From Hemileia vastatrix (Eukaryota > Basidiomycota > Pucciniomycetes > Pucciniales > Zaghouaniaceae), in NCBI GenBank assembly GCA_030280995.1, contig JASXTE010000011.1, forward strand, positions 25,838,817 through 25,902,816: a DNA stretch of 64,000 bases. The letters are read 5' to 3'. Position numbers and translations under genes: made by a program. The notes below the pieces were generated by a model that ran no database searches, was not told where the DNA came from, and saw only the letters and a program-made list of their open reading frames with translations. This document shows positions 46,222-58,989 of this stretch, piece after piece; position 1 is the first letter of the stretch; each line of letters opens with the position of its first letter.

Positions 46222-47768
46222 ATGTCAAGCCTTGAATCACCTTCTGTTGACCCTTCAGCCCTTCTTGCTTTACTTCTCCCAAAGATTATGCTTGAAAACA
46301 GTGCACACATTTGCAGACCCTGCACATTAACTCTTCCAACTCCAGAGGCCACAATGTACAACAGGGCTTGTGACTATTGAAACTCAAATAAGAAAGGATG
46401 TGATAGAGATTACAACTATCCTTTACCTCTGCCTTCACTTTCTAGAAAATAAATATCCAGAACTAGGTCATGCTTCTTCTTCTGTATCTTCAGCTCCTTC
46501 AAAAAGATCCAGGAGATCCATCCCCAGACCTCTCTCTAAATGACCACCTCTATCTTCCCAAGTATCTGCTTTTATCTCATCAAATTCAACTTTGAATGCT
46601 TCAAATTCAGCTCCTAGGCTGCTAGACCGCATCCAGGAGCCCGCCTCTCTGGGAAGCAAAAATCAGGCTCAAAACCTTCAAAAACCACCGTTAAACAGCC
46701 AAAATTCCTCAAAAAACAACTAACCTTCTGCACAAGAAACTCCTTGTGCTCCCAGAGCAATGCAAGCAAAACTTTCAAGGTCCAACAACACCAAAAATTC
46801 CTAAACTTTAAGAAGACCTGCCAGAGCTCCCTAAGAACAAATCAGAGCTCCCAAAACTACTCAAAAATCTAAATCACCTTCTCCATCCAGTAGAAGCAAC
46901 TACACCTTCCCTATGCCTGCAAACTACTCCTCTGAAAGTTCTTTCTCTTCAATTAATTCCTCCAGAAGATAAACCTTATCCCCCATATCACCTTCACCTG
47001 CCCCATCCTCCAAAAAAATTGGTTCCCTAGTACCAGCAACCAATCCAACAGAGAAGGATAACAATATCAACAACAATTCTTCTTCTCTAGCTAGGCCTCA
47101 GGAAGAGTTACAAGCTATTTCACCTTCTCAGAACACACTGGAAGAAGACCATGATAACCCATATTTATCTCTGTCTGATTCTTTCACAACACATCTTTCC
47201 AAAACTTCAGAAATCCAAATTCCTACAGCATATAATTTTGAAGAGCTCCCTATCTGTAAGTACCAAGATCTTCATCCAATTTTATCAACAAATAAGCAAC
47301 TTCTAGACAAAATTCTTCTTGTTAGATGGCACCCCTCTTCCTGAGACTACTATTGTAGTTGGCCTACCCCTTGAGGCTACATTAACTCTGGATTATGCTA
47401 ATATAAAACAGAAACTAAGCATAATGTGTTCCAACATGTTGAAGGCCTTTACTCTTCATGGATCATTGAATGAGTTTGAAAGCACCCTGAGAAAGCAACT
47501 TCTGGGAGACAACTGGAAGATGTTAAGAATAATTAAGCACACCTTCCAACATTCCATCCCATCCTATTCATCTTCCTCCCAAAAGACTACCTTCCAAAAC
47601 AGTCCCGGAACATTACAACCCCTACAAGCTTTCCAGCAGACTACACCACAAGGAACACAGTGCATCCCCCAATCCCAAAAAGAAACTGAAAGTCCAACAA
47701 ATCCCAGACCAAATTCCAGAATCTTCTTCCTACAAAGATTAAGTCATAGAAAAATGAAAATAATATAA
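46222..47768 (+). pseudogene. RE-C antisense gene Y homologue
   Basis: ATG follows the acceptor CACCACAG (to 46218), as in RE-B. It reads MSSLESPSVDPSALL, then a frame shift, HICRPCTLTLPTPEATMYN and RACDY with TGA (46378-46380) in place of a Cys codon. Further frames retain APRAMQAKL, SSESSFSS and EEDHDNPYLSLSD. A canonical donor GTAAGT near 47252 and acceptor TTGTTAG (47326) give a phase-1 intron, matching the mutated site in RE-A and RE-B. The last exon (LTLDYANIKQKLSIMC, HGSLNEFESTLRKQLLGDNW) ends at 47768. The C-terminal exon is about two-thirds identical to RE-A over some 60 codons, the clearest sign of past protein-level constraint. Confidence 0.72.
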
Positions 47769-47859
47769 ATTAACAAATAGAGAAATAATTAAAGAGAAAA
47801 AAACAAATAATAATTAGCTGTTGAAAAAAATTATTTTACTTATATTTTTATTTTATTAT

Positions 47860-49475
47860 TTTATTTTATTTATTTTAATTTTAATTTTAATTTTAATTTT
47901 AATTTTAATTTTAATTTTAATTTTAATTTTAATTTTAATTTTAATTTTAATTTTAATTTTAATTTTAATTTTAATTTTAATTTTAATTTTAATTTTAATT
48001 TTAATTTTAATTTTAATTTTAATTTTAATTTTAATTTTAATTTTAATTTTAATTTTAATTTTAATTTTAATTTTAATTTTAATTTTAATTTTAATTTTAA
48101 TTTTAATTTTAATTTTAATTTTAATTTTAATTTTAATTTTAATTTTAATTTTAATTTTAATTTTAATTTTAATTTTAATTTTAATTTTAATTTTAATTTT
48201 AATTTTATTTTTATTTTTAATTTTATTTTTAATTTTAATTTTAATTTTAATTTTAATTTTAATTTTAATTTTAATTTTAATTTTAATTTTAATTTTAATT
48301 TTAATTTTAATTTTAATTTTAATTTTATTTTTATTTTTAATTTTATTTTTAATTTTAATTTTAATTTTAATTGTAATTTTAATTTTAATTTTAATTTTAA
48401 TTTTAATTTTAATTTTAATTTTAATTTTAATTTTAATTTAATTTTAATTTTAATTTTAATTTTAATTTTAATTTTAATTTTAATTTTAATTTTAATTTTA
48501 ATTTTAATTTAATTTTAATTTTAATTTTAATTTTAATTTTAATTTTAATTTTAATTTTAATTTTAATTTTAATTTTAATTTTAATTTTAATTTTAATTTT
48601 AATTTTGATTTTTATTTTTATTTTTATTTTTATTTTTATTTTTATTTTTATTTTTATTTTTATTTTAATTTTTATTTTAATTTTAATTTTAATTTTTATT
48701 TTAATTTTAATTTTAATTTTAATTTTAATTTTAATTTTAATTTTAATTTTAATTTTAATTTTAATTTTAATTTTAATTTTAATTTTAATTTTAATTTTAA
48801 TTTTAATTTTAATTTTAATTTTAATTTTAATTTTTATTTTTATTTTTATTTTTATTTTTATTTTTATTTTTATTTTTATTTTTATTTTTATTTTTATTTT
48901 TATTTTTATTTTTATTTTTATTTTTATTTTTATTTTTATTTTTATTTTTATTTTTATTTTTATTTTTATTTTTATTTTTATTTTTATTTTTATTTTTATT
49001 TTTATTTTTATTTTTATTTTTATTTTTATTTTTATTTTTATTTTTATTTTTATTTTTATTTTTATTTTTATTTTTATTTTTATTTTTATTTTTATTTTTA
49101 TTTTTATTTTTATTTTTATTTTTATTTTTATTTTTATTTTTATTTTTATTTTTATTTTTATTTTTATTTTTATTTTTATTTTTATTTTTATTTTTATTTT
49201 TATTTTTATTTTTATTTTTATTTTTATTTTTATTTTTATTTTTATTTTTATTTTTATTTTTATTTTTATTTTTATTTTTATTTTTATTTTTATTTTTATT
49301 TTTATTTTTATTTTTATTTTTATTTTTATTTTTATTTTTATTTTTATTTTTATTTTTATTTTTATTTTTATTTTTATTTTTATTTTTTTTTTATTTTTTT
49401 TTTTATTTTTATTTTTATTTTTATTTTTATTTTTATTTTTATTTTTATTTTTATTTTTATTTTTATTTTTATTCC
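47860..49475. repeat. Hexanucleotide array (TTTTAA)n and (TTTTTA)n
   Basis: About 270 hexamers: TTTTAA to about 48604, a short TTTTTA block, TTTTAA again (about 48663-48832), then a long TTTTTA array to about 49475. An identical variant block occurs at about 48204 and 48324, 120 bp apart, showing local duplication. It occupies the place of the T-rich segment 9600-9740 of RE-A. Long Leu-Ile and Phe-Ile reading frames through it are artefacts. Confidence 0.95.
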
Positions 49476-49641
49476 TATAATTACTAACATAATATAGAAA
49501 ACTTGAAAAATAATAAAATTCATAATGCCCAAAAAATTATGAGATCTGAGAAAATAAAATTGAAAAATAATATGATAAAGTAAATAATAATTAAAAATGG
49601 TGTCCCCCAGCCAATTAATGAGCTGATCCCCTGATACCTTA

Positions 49642-50790
49642 CCTACATCCAAGTGCACCTTGATGTAGATACACCTTTAAGAAAATATATAGATTTGTAA
49701 AGTAGTTTGAACATATAAAGAAGACTTGAAAATGAAAACAATAAAATGAATGAATAAAAGAAACTTGAGAAGTAATAATAAAAAAAATAGCATTGCCTGG
49801 CCAATTGATGAGACTTTCCCCACAAATGCTTGCCCACATCCTAGTGACCCTGATGTGGTACACCTAACTACTTTTTTATTTTATAAAAAACCCTCACTAA
49901 AAAAATAAAAAGAAAAAAAGAGAAAAAAAGAAAATAATATAAGATAACTACAATTCCATTTCATCACCCAAATCACTGAGGCAAATCCAGGTCCAAAGAA
50001 AAGATCACTGGGTGGGCTCCCTCCAATTAGTAAAAATGATGGGAGACCACCAGTGTACCACCACCAAGAAAAATCCAAAAACCCAGAGCCAGTCATATCC
50101 AGTTTAAAGTCATATAGGACTAAAAACCTGAATAAAAACAGAGAACTAGGATTCAACTAAATAAAACCAAGGACTTGAAACAGAAATTCTGGGGTAACTT
50201 TTATACAGAGCGTCCAGTTCATTAGTTACTCCCACCCTTGATAAAATAAAATCTGGAATTCCCCCTTGGGTACCTTCTAAAAAAACAAACATCCCACACA
50301 AAACATCCACACATTGAAAAGACTTGAAGAACACAGAGATCCGGTTTATAATCATAGATGACTAAAAGCTGAATTCCAAAAAATGAACTAGAATTCAACT
50401 AGGAAAGACAAAAGACTTTGAAAACAAATTCTGAAGTAACCTTTCTATGGAGCAGCAAGCTCATCAGTGACCCCCACACTTTCCAAAATAAAATCTAGAA
50501 GCCCCCCCATGGGTACCTTCTAACAAAAACAAACATCCAACACAAGAAACCAAAACCAATAATAATGAAGAGTTCAGAATTTAAAGAACAAAGATAAATC
50601 CAGTTTAAAGTCATAGAGGACTAAAAACCTTTCAATAGAAGACCAATTCTAGGGTTCAACTAAATTCGGAGAAGGGGTGGGAAACAGACAATCTGGGGTA
50701 ACTGTTATACAGAGAAGCCAGCTCATAAGTTACCCCCACACTTGCCAAGATAAAATCTAGATGCCCCCTGGGTAAAATCTAACAAAAAGG
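49642..50790 (-). repeat. RE-C 3' region: hairpin modules
   Basis: Minus-strand counterparts of the RE-A array. H3 copies are at 49642-49668 (CTACATC/GATGTAG, a compensated change) and 49833-49858 (CCACATC/GATGTGG). H2 lies at about 50003-50058. H1 copies are at 50190-50232, about 50430-50476 (degenerate) and 50695-50746. Boxes ending TTTAAACTGG lie near 50097 and 50600. RE-C has an additional H1 copy compared with RE-A. Confidence 0.75.
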
Positions 50791-50879
50791 TTTCAAACAC
50801 AATAGATGCACATCATCACCGACAAAACAACCCAATAAAAAGAATGATTCAAATTTTATCCTCATTGTAGAGTTATTCT

Positions 50880-53800
50880 TCTTCCCTTCTTGTGCCTCTA
50901 GGATAAACCTCTTCATCTAGTCAGCAGCCACTCTCTTCTTTAAGACTGCCCCATCTGATTCTTCTAACTGATAAACTCTGCATGAGAGTTGATATCTGAC
51001 TATATAAAGACCATTCCACCTGTCAGAGAACATATTGCCCCACTGACTCTCCAAACTCTAGTTATATGCCAATACCAAACATCCAGGCTTTAAAGGATTC
51101 ATCAGCCTGTGTTCCAACCTCTTATCCCAATAACTAGCTGACTGATTCCTGATCTTCATCATTCTTTCATAGGATTTTTCATGAAATTCCTCCTTTTCTT
51201 CAAGCTTCCTCATTCTGGCACATAATGAGTCTTCAGTTGAACAAACTTCATCCCAATGACTTCCCAAATCATAAATTGCCTCCAAATCTACTGGTAGAAC
51301 CACCTACTGACCAAAAATAAGTTTATAAGGCGAATATCCAGTAATCCTCTTGACAGTAATTGTGTCAGCAAACAAGACCAAAAATAAATAATGCCTCCTC
51401 TTTTCAGCACTATCCCCACATATCTTGACCAAAGCATCCTTCAACACTTTAGGCCCTATTTCAACCATGCCGTCAGCTTCAGGATAATAAGGAGTAGCCA
51501 CTCTTATCTTGGACCCAACACTAGTAACAGATTTTTTGAATTCTGCTCCAAACTCTGGTCCTCCATCAGCAGTAACTAATTTCATCAGCTCATACCTATA
51601 AATCCACTGTTTCTTCAAAAATTCTGCCACATTCTTGGCAGTCAAATTAACTGGAGGCATTGCCTCAACCAAACCAGATAAATCATCCCTGGAAAAAATC
51701 AAATATTTATACATGCCATCTTAATATGGACAGCATCCAGACTGACTCTTCCAAACACAGTTGATTCTCCAGTAGCATGGCCAACCTTTTTTGGTTTCAA
51801 GTGACTTCTTCTCTGACACTCTTCACGTTATTGGACACAAATTTGAGCAGCCACTTTTGTACCAGGCCACCAAAATCTGTCTTCTACTCTTCTGCAAGTC
51901 TTCCCAGAGCCTCTATGACCAAGGTTTTTATGCAAAGACTTCAAAACTAACTCTTGAAACTTCTCCTGAGTCACCACAACTTGAGGATGTGGATGGCTCC
52001 TCCTCATCAACCTTCTTCCTGACACATAAAATCCAGGACTCTTTTTCTTGATTACCACCCAAGAATCATCATCACAACTATCTGGCCTTTCCAGGGTCAA
52101 AAGATATTCAAACATAAAAAAATAAAACCATGAATGACCCCAAGTCTCATCTTCAAAAACAAACAAAATAACACCCAAGGGCACAACCCTGTCATCAAAA
52201 TCACTAGAATGCACATGAGCCAATTGACCAGCCGATCCAGGACACCAATCTTTAAATTTGGGTGCATCCTTCTCCTTCCAATGAAATTTGTGATAATACA
52301 GTGTACCAAAAAAAACACCATTTTCTAAATTTAAGCCATCCCAAACAACAGCCCCTTATTCATCAACAAAAAGATCCTGATCACCAGAATCAAGATCAGA
52401 TCCATCTAGTTTAATCTCTTGGGGGAGGTCCAAATTGTGCAGCTTAACCTTTTGCTGGAGGTAAGAGGAATTATCAGCACCTCTTGTGCTGGCCCTAACC
52501 ACAGGTACATCTTCATCAAACTCTTCTGATTCAGAATCTTCATCTGTTGGTGGTCTTCTGGACAATCCATCTGGCATTGTGAAATTTTTGCCTGGCTTGT
52601 GTACCAAATCAAAGGAGAAGTGCTTGATAAATGCAACCCACCTAGTCATAGGAGAATTGGGGAGACTAGAAGTGTTGATCATCTGCAACAAATATTTAGA
52701 ATCTACCTGCATCTCAAAATTCTGTTCCCACAAAACAGTCTGCAACTTCTTCAAGATTTTTTCCACAGCACAGAGCTCCATCATTGGATAAGATTACCTT
52801 AATTCTACCTCATTAAACACCACAGATCCATACCTGACTGGCCTGACCTTCCCATCCTTATCCTCCTGAGAAAGAACAGCACCAGCAGCAATATAAATTG
52901 AATCCACAGCCAAATAAATACTCCCAGACCCAACACCATAATACAGCTTATGCAACACAATATCCTCTCCTACTGTCTTCTTCAATTTCGTAAATGCTTC
53001 TTCAAAATCATCATCCCACTCCCAACCAGAGTCTTTCCTGGTCAACTTCCTTAAAGTAGCAGCCAACAAAGAGAAGTCCTTAATAAACATCCTCACATAA
53101 ACACAAACACCTAGGTTTCCCCTGACTTCAGTGGTATTCTTTAGTCCTGGCCATGCTTGAATTTTTTTAACCTTCTTCTTTTCCATAATCCTACCCTCCT
53201 TACACACCACATCACCCAGAATCTCTAATGATGGTATACAACAGTAGAACTTTGACCTGGAGACAGTCAAACCAGCCTCCTCTATCCTAAAAAAAATCAT
53301 CTTCAGTGTCACAGCATACTCCCACACAAGCCCCCTAATGCCAGGGGTTTCCTTCAATACCTCATTACCATAATCAGATGTTGGCCCTTTAATTCCACCA
53401 TCATCAATAAAAATACAAGCATAAGTTTGCACATCATCCTGTAATATCCAAGCCATCTACACCTGGTAAAAAGCAACAGAATTAGAAGCTCCTTGAGGTA
53501 ACCTGGTCAATTGAAACCTTCACAAAGGAGGCTCAAAAGTAGTAAGTGGCCTAGAGTACACATGGAGTTCCCTCTCATAATAAAAACCCATAATATACCC
53601 CAAACCATAACACACCCTACCAGAAAAAGCCTCCACAAAATCCTCTGCACTTTGTGGCATTCCAGCATCCTTGATAGTCACTCTATTCAAGGTCCTGAGA
53701 TTATGAACTACCCTAAGCTTGACATTTTGCTTCTTGACACAGAATACAGGACTAGAATAACTTGAGGTTGACTATTCATACAGCCCTGTCCTTACCCTTT

Positions 53801-54343
53801 CAATGACAATCTTCAAAAAATTATCCCTAATAGCTGCAGGAATTGAAATTGGTTTGATTTGCCAATGCTCATAAAAAACCAATGGAATCAGATAAGGTGT
53901 ACCATAAGAATGTTTTAACACACATCTTTCCTCCTCTGCAAAAGAAATTGCCTTTTCCCTCATCACCCTCACATTCAACAACAACTTCCTCTCTGTTTCA
54001 GACAACCACCCATCAGGACCAAAATTCACCACCTCCAACCTTTCCTCAGTGATCCTAGAAGTTTCCTCAAAATCAGGTGGATTCTTTACTAAAGGAATAA
54101 AATAAGGATCTCTTGAAAAGGGAGTCCTCATTAAAGGTGGGTTCAGCCAAGCTGGAATATTCTCATTGACAGGCTTAACCTTCACTGCTACCTTCTTGTA
54201 TTTAGCAGCATCCACTTCCAGATCTTTATCTTCAACAGGAGCTTCTTCAGTCTTCCAACAAAAATAAACAGGGGTTTCCCCAACGCTCACAGGTGTGTCC
54301 AAGGTAATCTTTTTGGAAGGTGTAGAAGAAACCCTAGCAGTTC
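50880..54343 (-). pseudogene. RE-C Pol: reverse transcriptase, RNase H, integrase
   Basis: Minus strand. The N-terminal part begins at about 54343 (TARVSSTPSKKIT) and continues through DTPVSVGETP and KPVNENIPAWLNPPL, without the internal duplication of RE-A/B. The RT has LTRLPQGASNSVAFYQ and FIDDGGIKGP (about 53397), RNase H ends near GLSRRPPTDEDSESE (52560), and the integrase has RRSHLKPKKVG, ADGGPEF (51563) and DGMVE. TAG, TGA and TAA stops and short shifts are scattered (for example near 53772, 53459, 52790, 51830 and 51715). It retains Ser at the ATN-[S]-VAV position and Arg after CQ where RE-A and RE-B have TGA, so those TGAs are derived. Confidence 0.87.
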
Positions 54344-54383
54344 ACAGCTCAGGGGACTTAATTTTAGACCCCAATCTCAATGC

Positions 54384-55747
54384 TGTGGTACACATCTTGC
54401 AGTAACAAAGCAAAGTTTCTAGGAGTGCAGACAAAGGCTCAATTTTCAAAGGTGCAACAAAGGGGTTGTCAGGTAGGATGGTTACAGAAGTGCAACTAAG
54501 AGATATTCAAAGAGAATGGAAAGTTAGACTCTCTCTCTGCACACACTTTTTTTAGGGACAGAAAGGATACAAAAGCGGCAGGGAATAGAGGGGAATGTGT
54601 ATCAGGACTATAGGATTAAAGGGTATGGTATGTACTTGCGTAAACTATTTTTAGCACCAGACTCATACTATGGAGTTAAGGAACATAGATGAGCAAAGGC
54701 ATGAAAAATCAGGCATAAGATAAGGATAATGTTTTTTAGGAAAAGCAGTTTTCACCTGACAAGATGAAAAACATTTCAAGGAAAGAAGGTAGCGCTCAAC
54801 CAAAGGATAGAAGGTAAGATCTAAAATAGGGGAGTGAATTTCTTAGTGAGGATGGTTCCATTACTATTAGGGACTCATGTGGAAAGCGTGGATTATACAA
54901 TAGGTATGAAGGTAGTACAGTAAATATTATTTAGGTTAGTAATCTCAGGAAGAGTAGGGTATGTACAGAAGATTGGAGTTTCAGGCGCTGTTAGAGCCAA
55001 GACTTACACAACAATTGTACATAGACTAATGAGATACTTAGATACCGTTTGATATGCTTGTATTAGTGCTGAACTTGTGTAGGAAAACGCAAAGGGAAAA
55101 GAAAAATGGAAAGGGGTTCTGATCATATAAATATATATAAGCACTCACTTGTAAATAGTGTAGGGGAGAGCAGAAAAAGATAGAGAATAAATAACAGTAG
55201 ATTTTCTTTCTTATAAATAAAATGATGAAATAGATTTATTTTATCTTTTTATAAATATTGGGTGTGCATACAAGAAGTAGTGCTGTAGAGTTATTTTATT
55301 GCTACAGTAAGGATAGTATTAGATAGAGCGCTTCAAGAGGGAGTGACTGAGAATACTAGTGCCTCCTGAGAATAGATATAGCCAACATTTTGATTGCTTA
55401 TTTTAAAATATATTTCCCCTTTTCTTCTAAAAAAAAATTTCTACAAATTTATTCTACTTTCTCCTTGATAAAAAAATATAGATAACCATACTTAAAATAC
55501 GTGATTTCACTGTCTTTAAATATTAGAGTTGCAGGCGTTTTTTTTAGAATTATATTTAGAAAGAAGAACCAACACATCTTGGAATTGTGTATATAGCTTA
55601 GTATTATAGAAATTTTCTTTTTCTACAATTGTTGTCCCAACAGTAGCCTCCAGATTATAAGTATGGTTATTAATTTCTTTTTTTAGGGTTTTGTCAAAAA
55701 GGATGTAATCAAGCCAGAATTTCAAGGGAAGAGTCGTAGGGTCTACA
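54384..55747 (+). repeat. RE-D 5' LTR
   Basis: About 1364 bp from TGTGGTACACATCTTG to TCTACA (55747; ACAACA at 55750 is an alternative end). Most of it, to about 55620, is matched in inverted orientation by 61652-62900. It is preceded by RE-C pol sequence. Confidence 0.82.
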
Positions 55748-55762
55748 ACAAGTGGATTTAGC

Positions 55763-55774
55763 TGTTATCAGAGG
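55763..55774 (+). promoter_or_regulatory. RE-D primer binding site, initiator tRNA-Met type
   Basis: TGTTATCAGAGG differs by two bases from TGGTATCAGAGC, the well-known site complementary to the initiator tRNA-Met 3' end. It lies about 15 nt after the LTR end, farther than usual. A different primer from RE-A/B supports a separate family. Confidence 0.55.
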
Positions 55775-55935
55775 ATATTGTAGGACTGCATTAAAAATAA
55801 TATAGCTTTTTTAAGCTTTTATTGCTTATTTGTTTTTTTGTTTGTTTATAATTATAGTAGTTAAAAAAAGGTAGAATAGATCCTACAACTACTACATCTA
55901 AAGTCACTCACAAGAGGGCGAAATTTCCCAATTCT

Positions 55936-58668
55936 ATGGTGTCAATACCTCTTAGGGTTTTGACAATTATTAGGTGCAAAGATGAAAGATTTTTATTTAC
56001 ACAGATTAACACTCAAAAGTTTTTGAGGAGGTTTGAACAAGCAGCAGAAGTACATGGGGCATCAGATTATGATATTGTGTTTCAAGTGTTATTTTTTGTT
56101 GCAAATGAATTTAAAGATGATCTAGAAGAACTGGATGGAGTTAAAAGCACAAATGTTAAAAAGATGGTCTAAACTTACTGAAGAAACTAGGTATACAATA
56201 AAAGACCTGGATGTCTTGGTGAATAAGGAAAAGGCTATATGGGGTATCAGAGACCCTAAAGAGTTTAAGCGTTTTTGACAAGAATTTGATCAAGTCTTAG
56301 AATATTTGGTCAGTAACAAGGACTTTAGTGATACTAGTGTGTCATTACCATGGTTTTGTGAGGCACTAGCACCTGAGGTCTAAGATTGGGCAAAAAGGCA
56401 CTTTATAATGAAGGGAGACTTTTTAGAAAGAGGAATGGAGATTATAAGTATCAAGGGTTGAAGGAAGTGGAAATGGCTGTAGAAGCAGAAATGAAGCTGC
56501 ATTGGGTAGATTTCAAAGCCTCTAGGGTATCTTTAGACAATGTAGGAGTAATAGAGGTTTTGCCTAGTACTGGATCACCTTCTTTGGTGTCAACTCCAAA
56601 AGCTAAGGCAACCTCACAGGATTCAAATTTTGTAATGGCAAGAATTGAAGAATTGGAGAATAAGTTGAGTGAAGCTGCTTAACCCAAGCCCAGATTTACT
56701 CCTCAACCATCATGGTTTGCTTCAATGTTATGCTATTACTGTGGTAAAGGACATACAAGGATAATTTGTAATGCACTTTAAAAAGATAAAGAAGTTAAAG
56801 TTGTTTTTGAAGAGGGTGTTAACGCCATAGAAGCCAATCTAGCTTTCATCCACTTGACATCTCAACCTCTGGATAACTCACAAGATGGCGATACAAGTTC
56901 TCAAGAGGATACTAGTAGTGAATACTATTCAGTTACAGATGAAGAAAAGTATGTTAGGATCATAGGAGACATTATCCATAAGAAGGTTAAAATGTTAAGG
57001 TGGCAATGGAGAATAAAGACTAAACATCTGAAATTAAGGAAGGGCGCAAAAGACATACTTAAGAAAAGAAACAAAACCACTAACGTCTCATGCGCACAGG
57101 ATAAGTTTGTATTTAAAAGTAAAAAGGTCAATAAGCGCAAAGTGCAAGATGTAGGAAAAGTTAATGTTAAAAGAGTAAAAGGTATAGCAACTATGTGGGA
57201 GAAACTAAATCCAAAAGTAATCAATTGTTATGTGAAATGTTTTAGTAGAAAAGCATATCATGTACACTATTACTCTAAGGTATATAAATGAGCATGATCT
57301 TGCAGAATAGTTAGTTAGTTAGTAAGAATATTTTTTTGAATAATTATTTATTGAAATCTGTTTATATTTGAAGTAATAAGTGAACAATCTTTAAGATTAA
57401 ATCATCAATTTAATAGAGGGTACAGTGCTCATGCTAGAGGATGGAAAAAAACTTGTCATAGATAAGAATCAAGTGATGCAAGAAAAGGTCATTGATCATA
57501 TTAATAAGGAAACTATGGAGGCCAAGTCTAGTAAGGGAAAGTATCCTGAGGATAAAAATTCAAAGTCAGTAAATTTTGCAGTTTCTTGTGCAGTTTTGGA
57601 TTTCAAGGTCAAAGAGAGGGAAATTGAAGCACCACTCACTACAGCATGGTTGAAGATGTTTTCAGCCAAACATAAATTGATTCACCAACTATTAGTAGAA
57701 AAAGTAGGGCTGGCTCCAAGTATGCAAATCCTAAAGATATTGAGGAAGTAGGTTATACTACAAGGGAGAATACTCCAGTGCCACTCAAGGATGTGGAAAT
57801 GGAAAATGATTCTGAAAACAAGATGGATTATGATATGGATCAGCATTCTGAGGAGCAACTGTTAGAAGAGCCAGAGGTAGTTCATAAAAGAGTGGTACTG
57901 GAAGAAGGAATGCCAGGAGCCAAGCATAGTACTCCAATGAATCCGCCAAGTAGGGCCAAAGCTGAGGTAAAGGCAACTCAACCAAAATGGAGGTTTAAGT
58001 ATCCAGCTCACTCTGATTTTTCTAAAGCAGTGGAAGATTTAGTCGCACAGTGTTTGAAAACTACGTTTTTGGCTCCATTGGGGGTTCTGACAGCAGTAGC
58101 GCCAGATGTAGCAAATGGAATTGTTGATAAGTGCAGGAAGCAAAGGCTTGCTAGTTGTGCTTAGTTTCAAGTTGGAGAATATTCTTTTCAACCAAATATA
58201 AGATTGTCTAGGGTAACAAATTATGCAGACCCTTTAGGATATTTAACTATTAAAAATAATGGGAATCAAATCAGAGTGCTGGTGGATACTGGCTCTCAGA
58301 TGAATATAGTTTCAGTGGAAGATGCTTTGGATTTAGGTTTCCCAGTAAAAGATAGCAAAGGAACCATTACAGGTATTGGAGGAGGTAGGTTACCAGCTAT
58401 AGGGGTAGTTGAATATGTTAAAATGCCGGTTGCAGGAGTGTTGAGATAGCTACATCTTTATGCTCCTATGGGTGTAGTAAAACCAGTTTTAGGGATACCA
58501 TTCCTAATGGATTGTTTAGCAACAATAGATTATTTCTTGAATAAAACCATAGGAATCGGGATTATGGGTGATGATGGAATTCCAGTAAAAGAAGTTTTGG
58601 TAGCTTCTAAGGATGGTGGCTGGGAAACTACATATGTTGTATGGGTGAGCTTAGAGATGGAAAGGTAG
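55936..58668 (+). pseudogene. RE-D Gag-protease, degenerate
   Basis: Gag starts at MVSIPLRVLTI; FLRRFEQAAEVHGASDYDIV aligns with the FLENYETAAGVDGASYLDMV segment of RE-A. Stops occur from 56170 on. The zinc knuckle at 56731-56769 is CYYCGKGHTRIIC, with three instead of four residues between Cys2 and His. A long charged Lys/Glu-rich region (56854-58164) separates it from the protease, whose active site VDTGSQMN (about 58280) is intact. TAG at 58447-58449 and TAG at 58666-58668 interrupt the protease frame. No TTTTTTA signal like that of RE-A/B was found at the end. Confidence 0.78.
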
Positions 58669-58989
58669 TTTTATGCAGAGGCAGAAAATAAGTGTCTTCC
58701 AGGGAGGCACCAATCTTTTTTTAGGGGCTGGAATTCTAGGTATTACTATATCCCAAAGTAAGAGGAACATGGCTAGTGATCATTCAGTCCAAGAAGTGAT
58801 ACATAAAGTGGGGCTTCATAGGTGTCTTGGTATTACTAACATAGAATTTATTGTGCCTGGATATTTTAATTTCTTTGATTTTGGTTATTTTTATGCTTGT
58901 ATTAAAAATAAAAGACAAAAATATGATGTAGGTTCAACTTGAAGTTATATTAAAAAAGGTCTAATATTAAGTAATGAAGGCAGCGTCTG

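Larger units (their letters stand above)
44100..54383 (-). mobile_element. RE-C: diverged minus-strand relative of RE-A/B, 5' end missing
   Basis: Read right to left it has pol (54343-50880), hairpin modules, a T-rich segment expanded into a hexanucleotide array, antisense genes Y and X (on the plus strand), PPT and 3' LTR. Protein identity to RE-A is high in pol with many private stops. LTR and noncoding parts have diverged much more, so RE-C is older or a sister family. Gag, protease, the frameshift region and the 5' LTR are missing because RE-D's 5' LTR begins at 54384 within the pol N-terminal region. Confidence 0.88.

Noticed and set aside
47821..49480. Very long Leu-Ile and Phe-Ile reading frames
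   Set aside because: They are translations of the TTTTAA and TTTTTA simple repeat.
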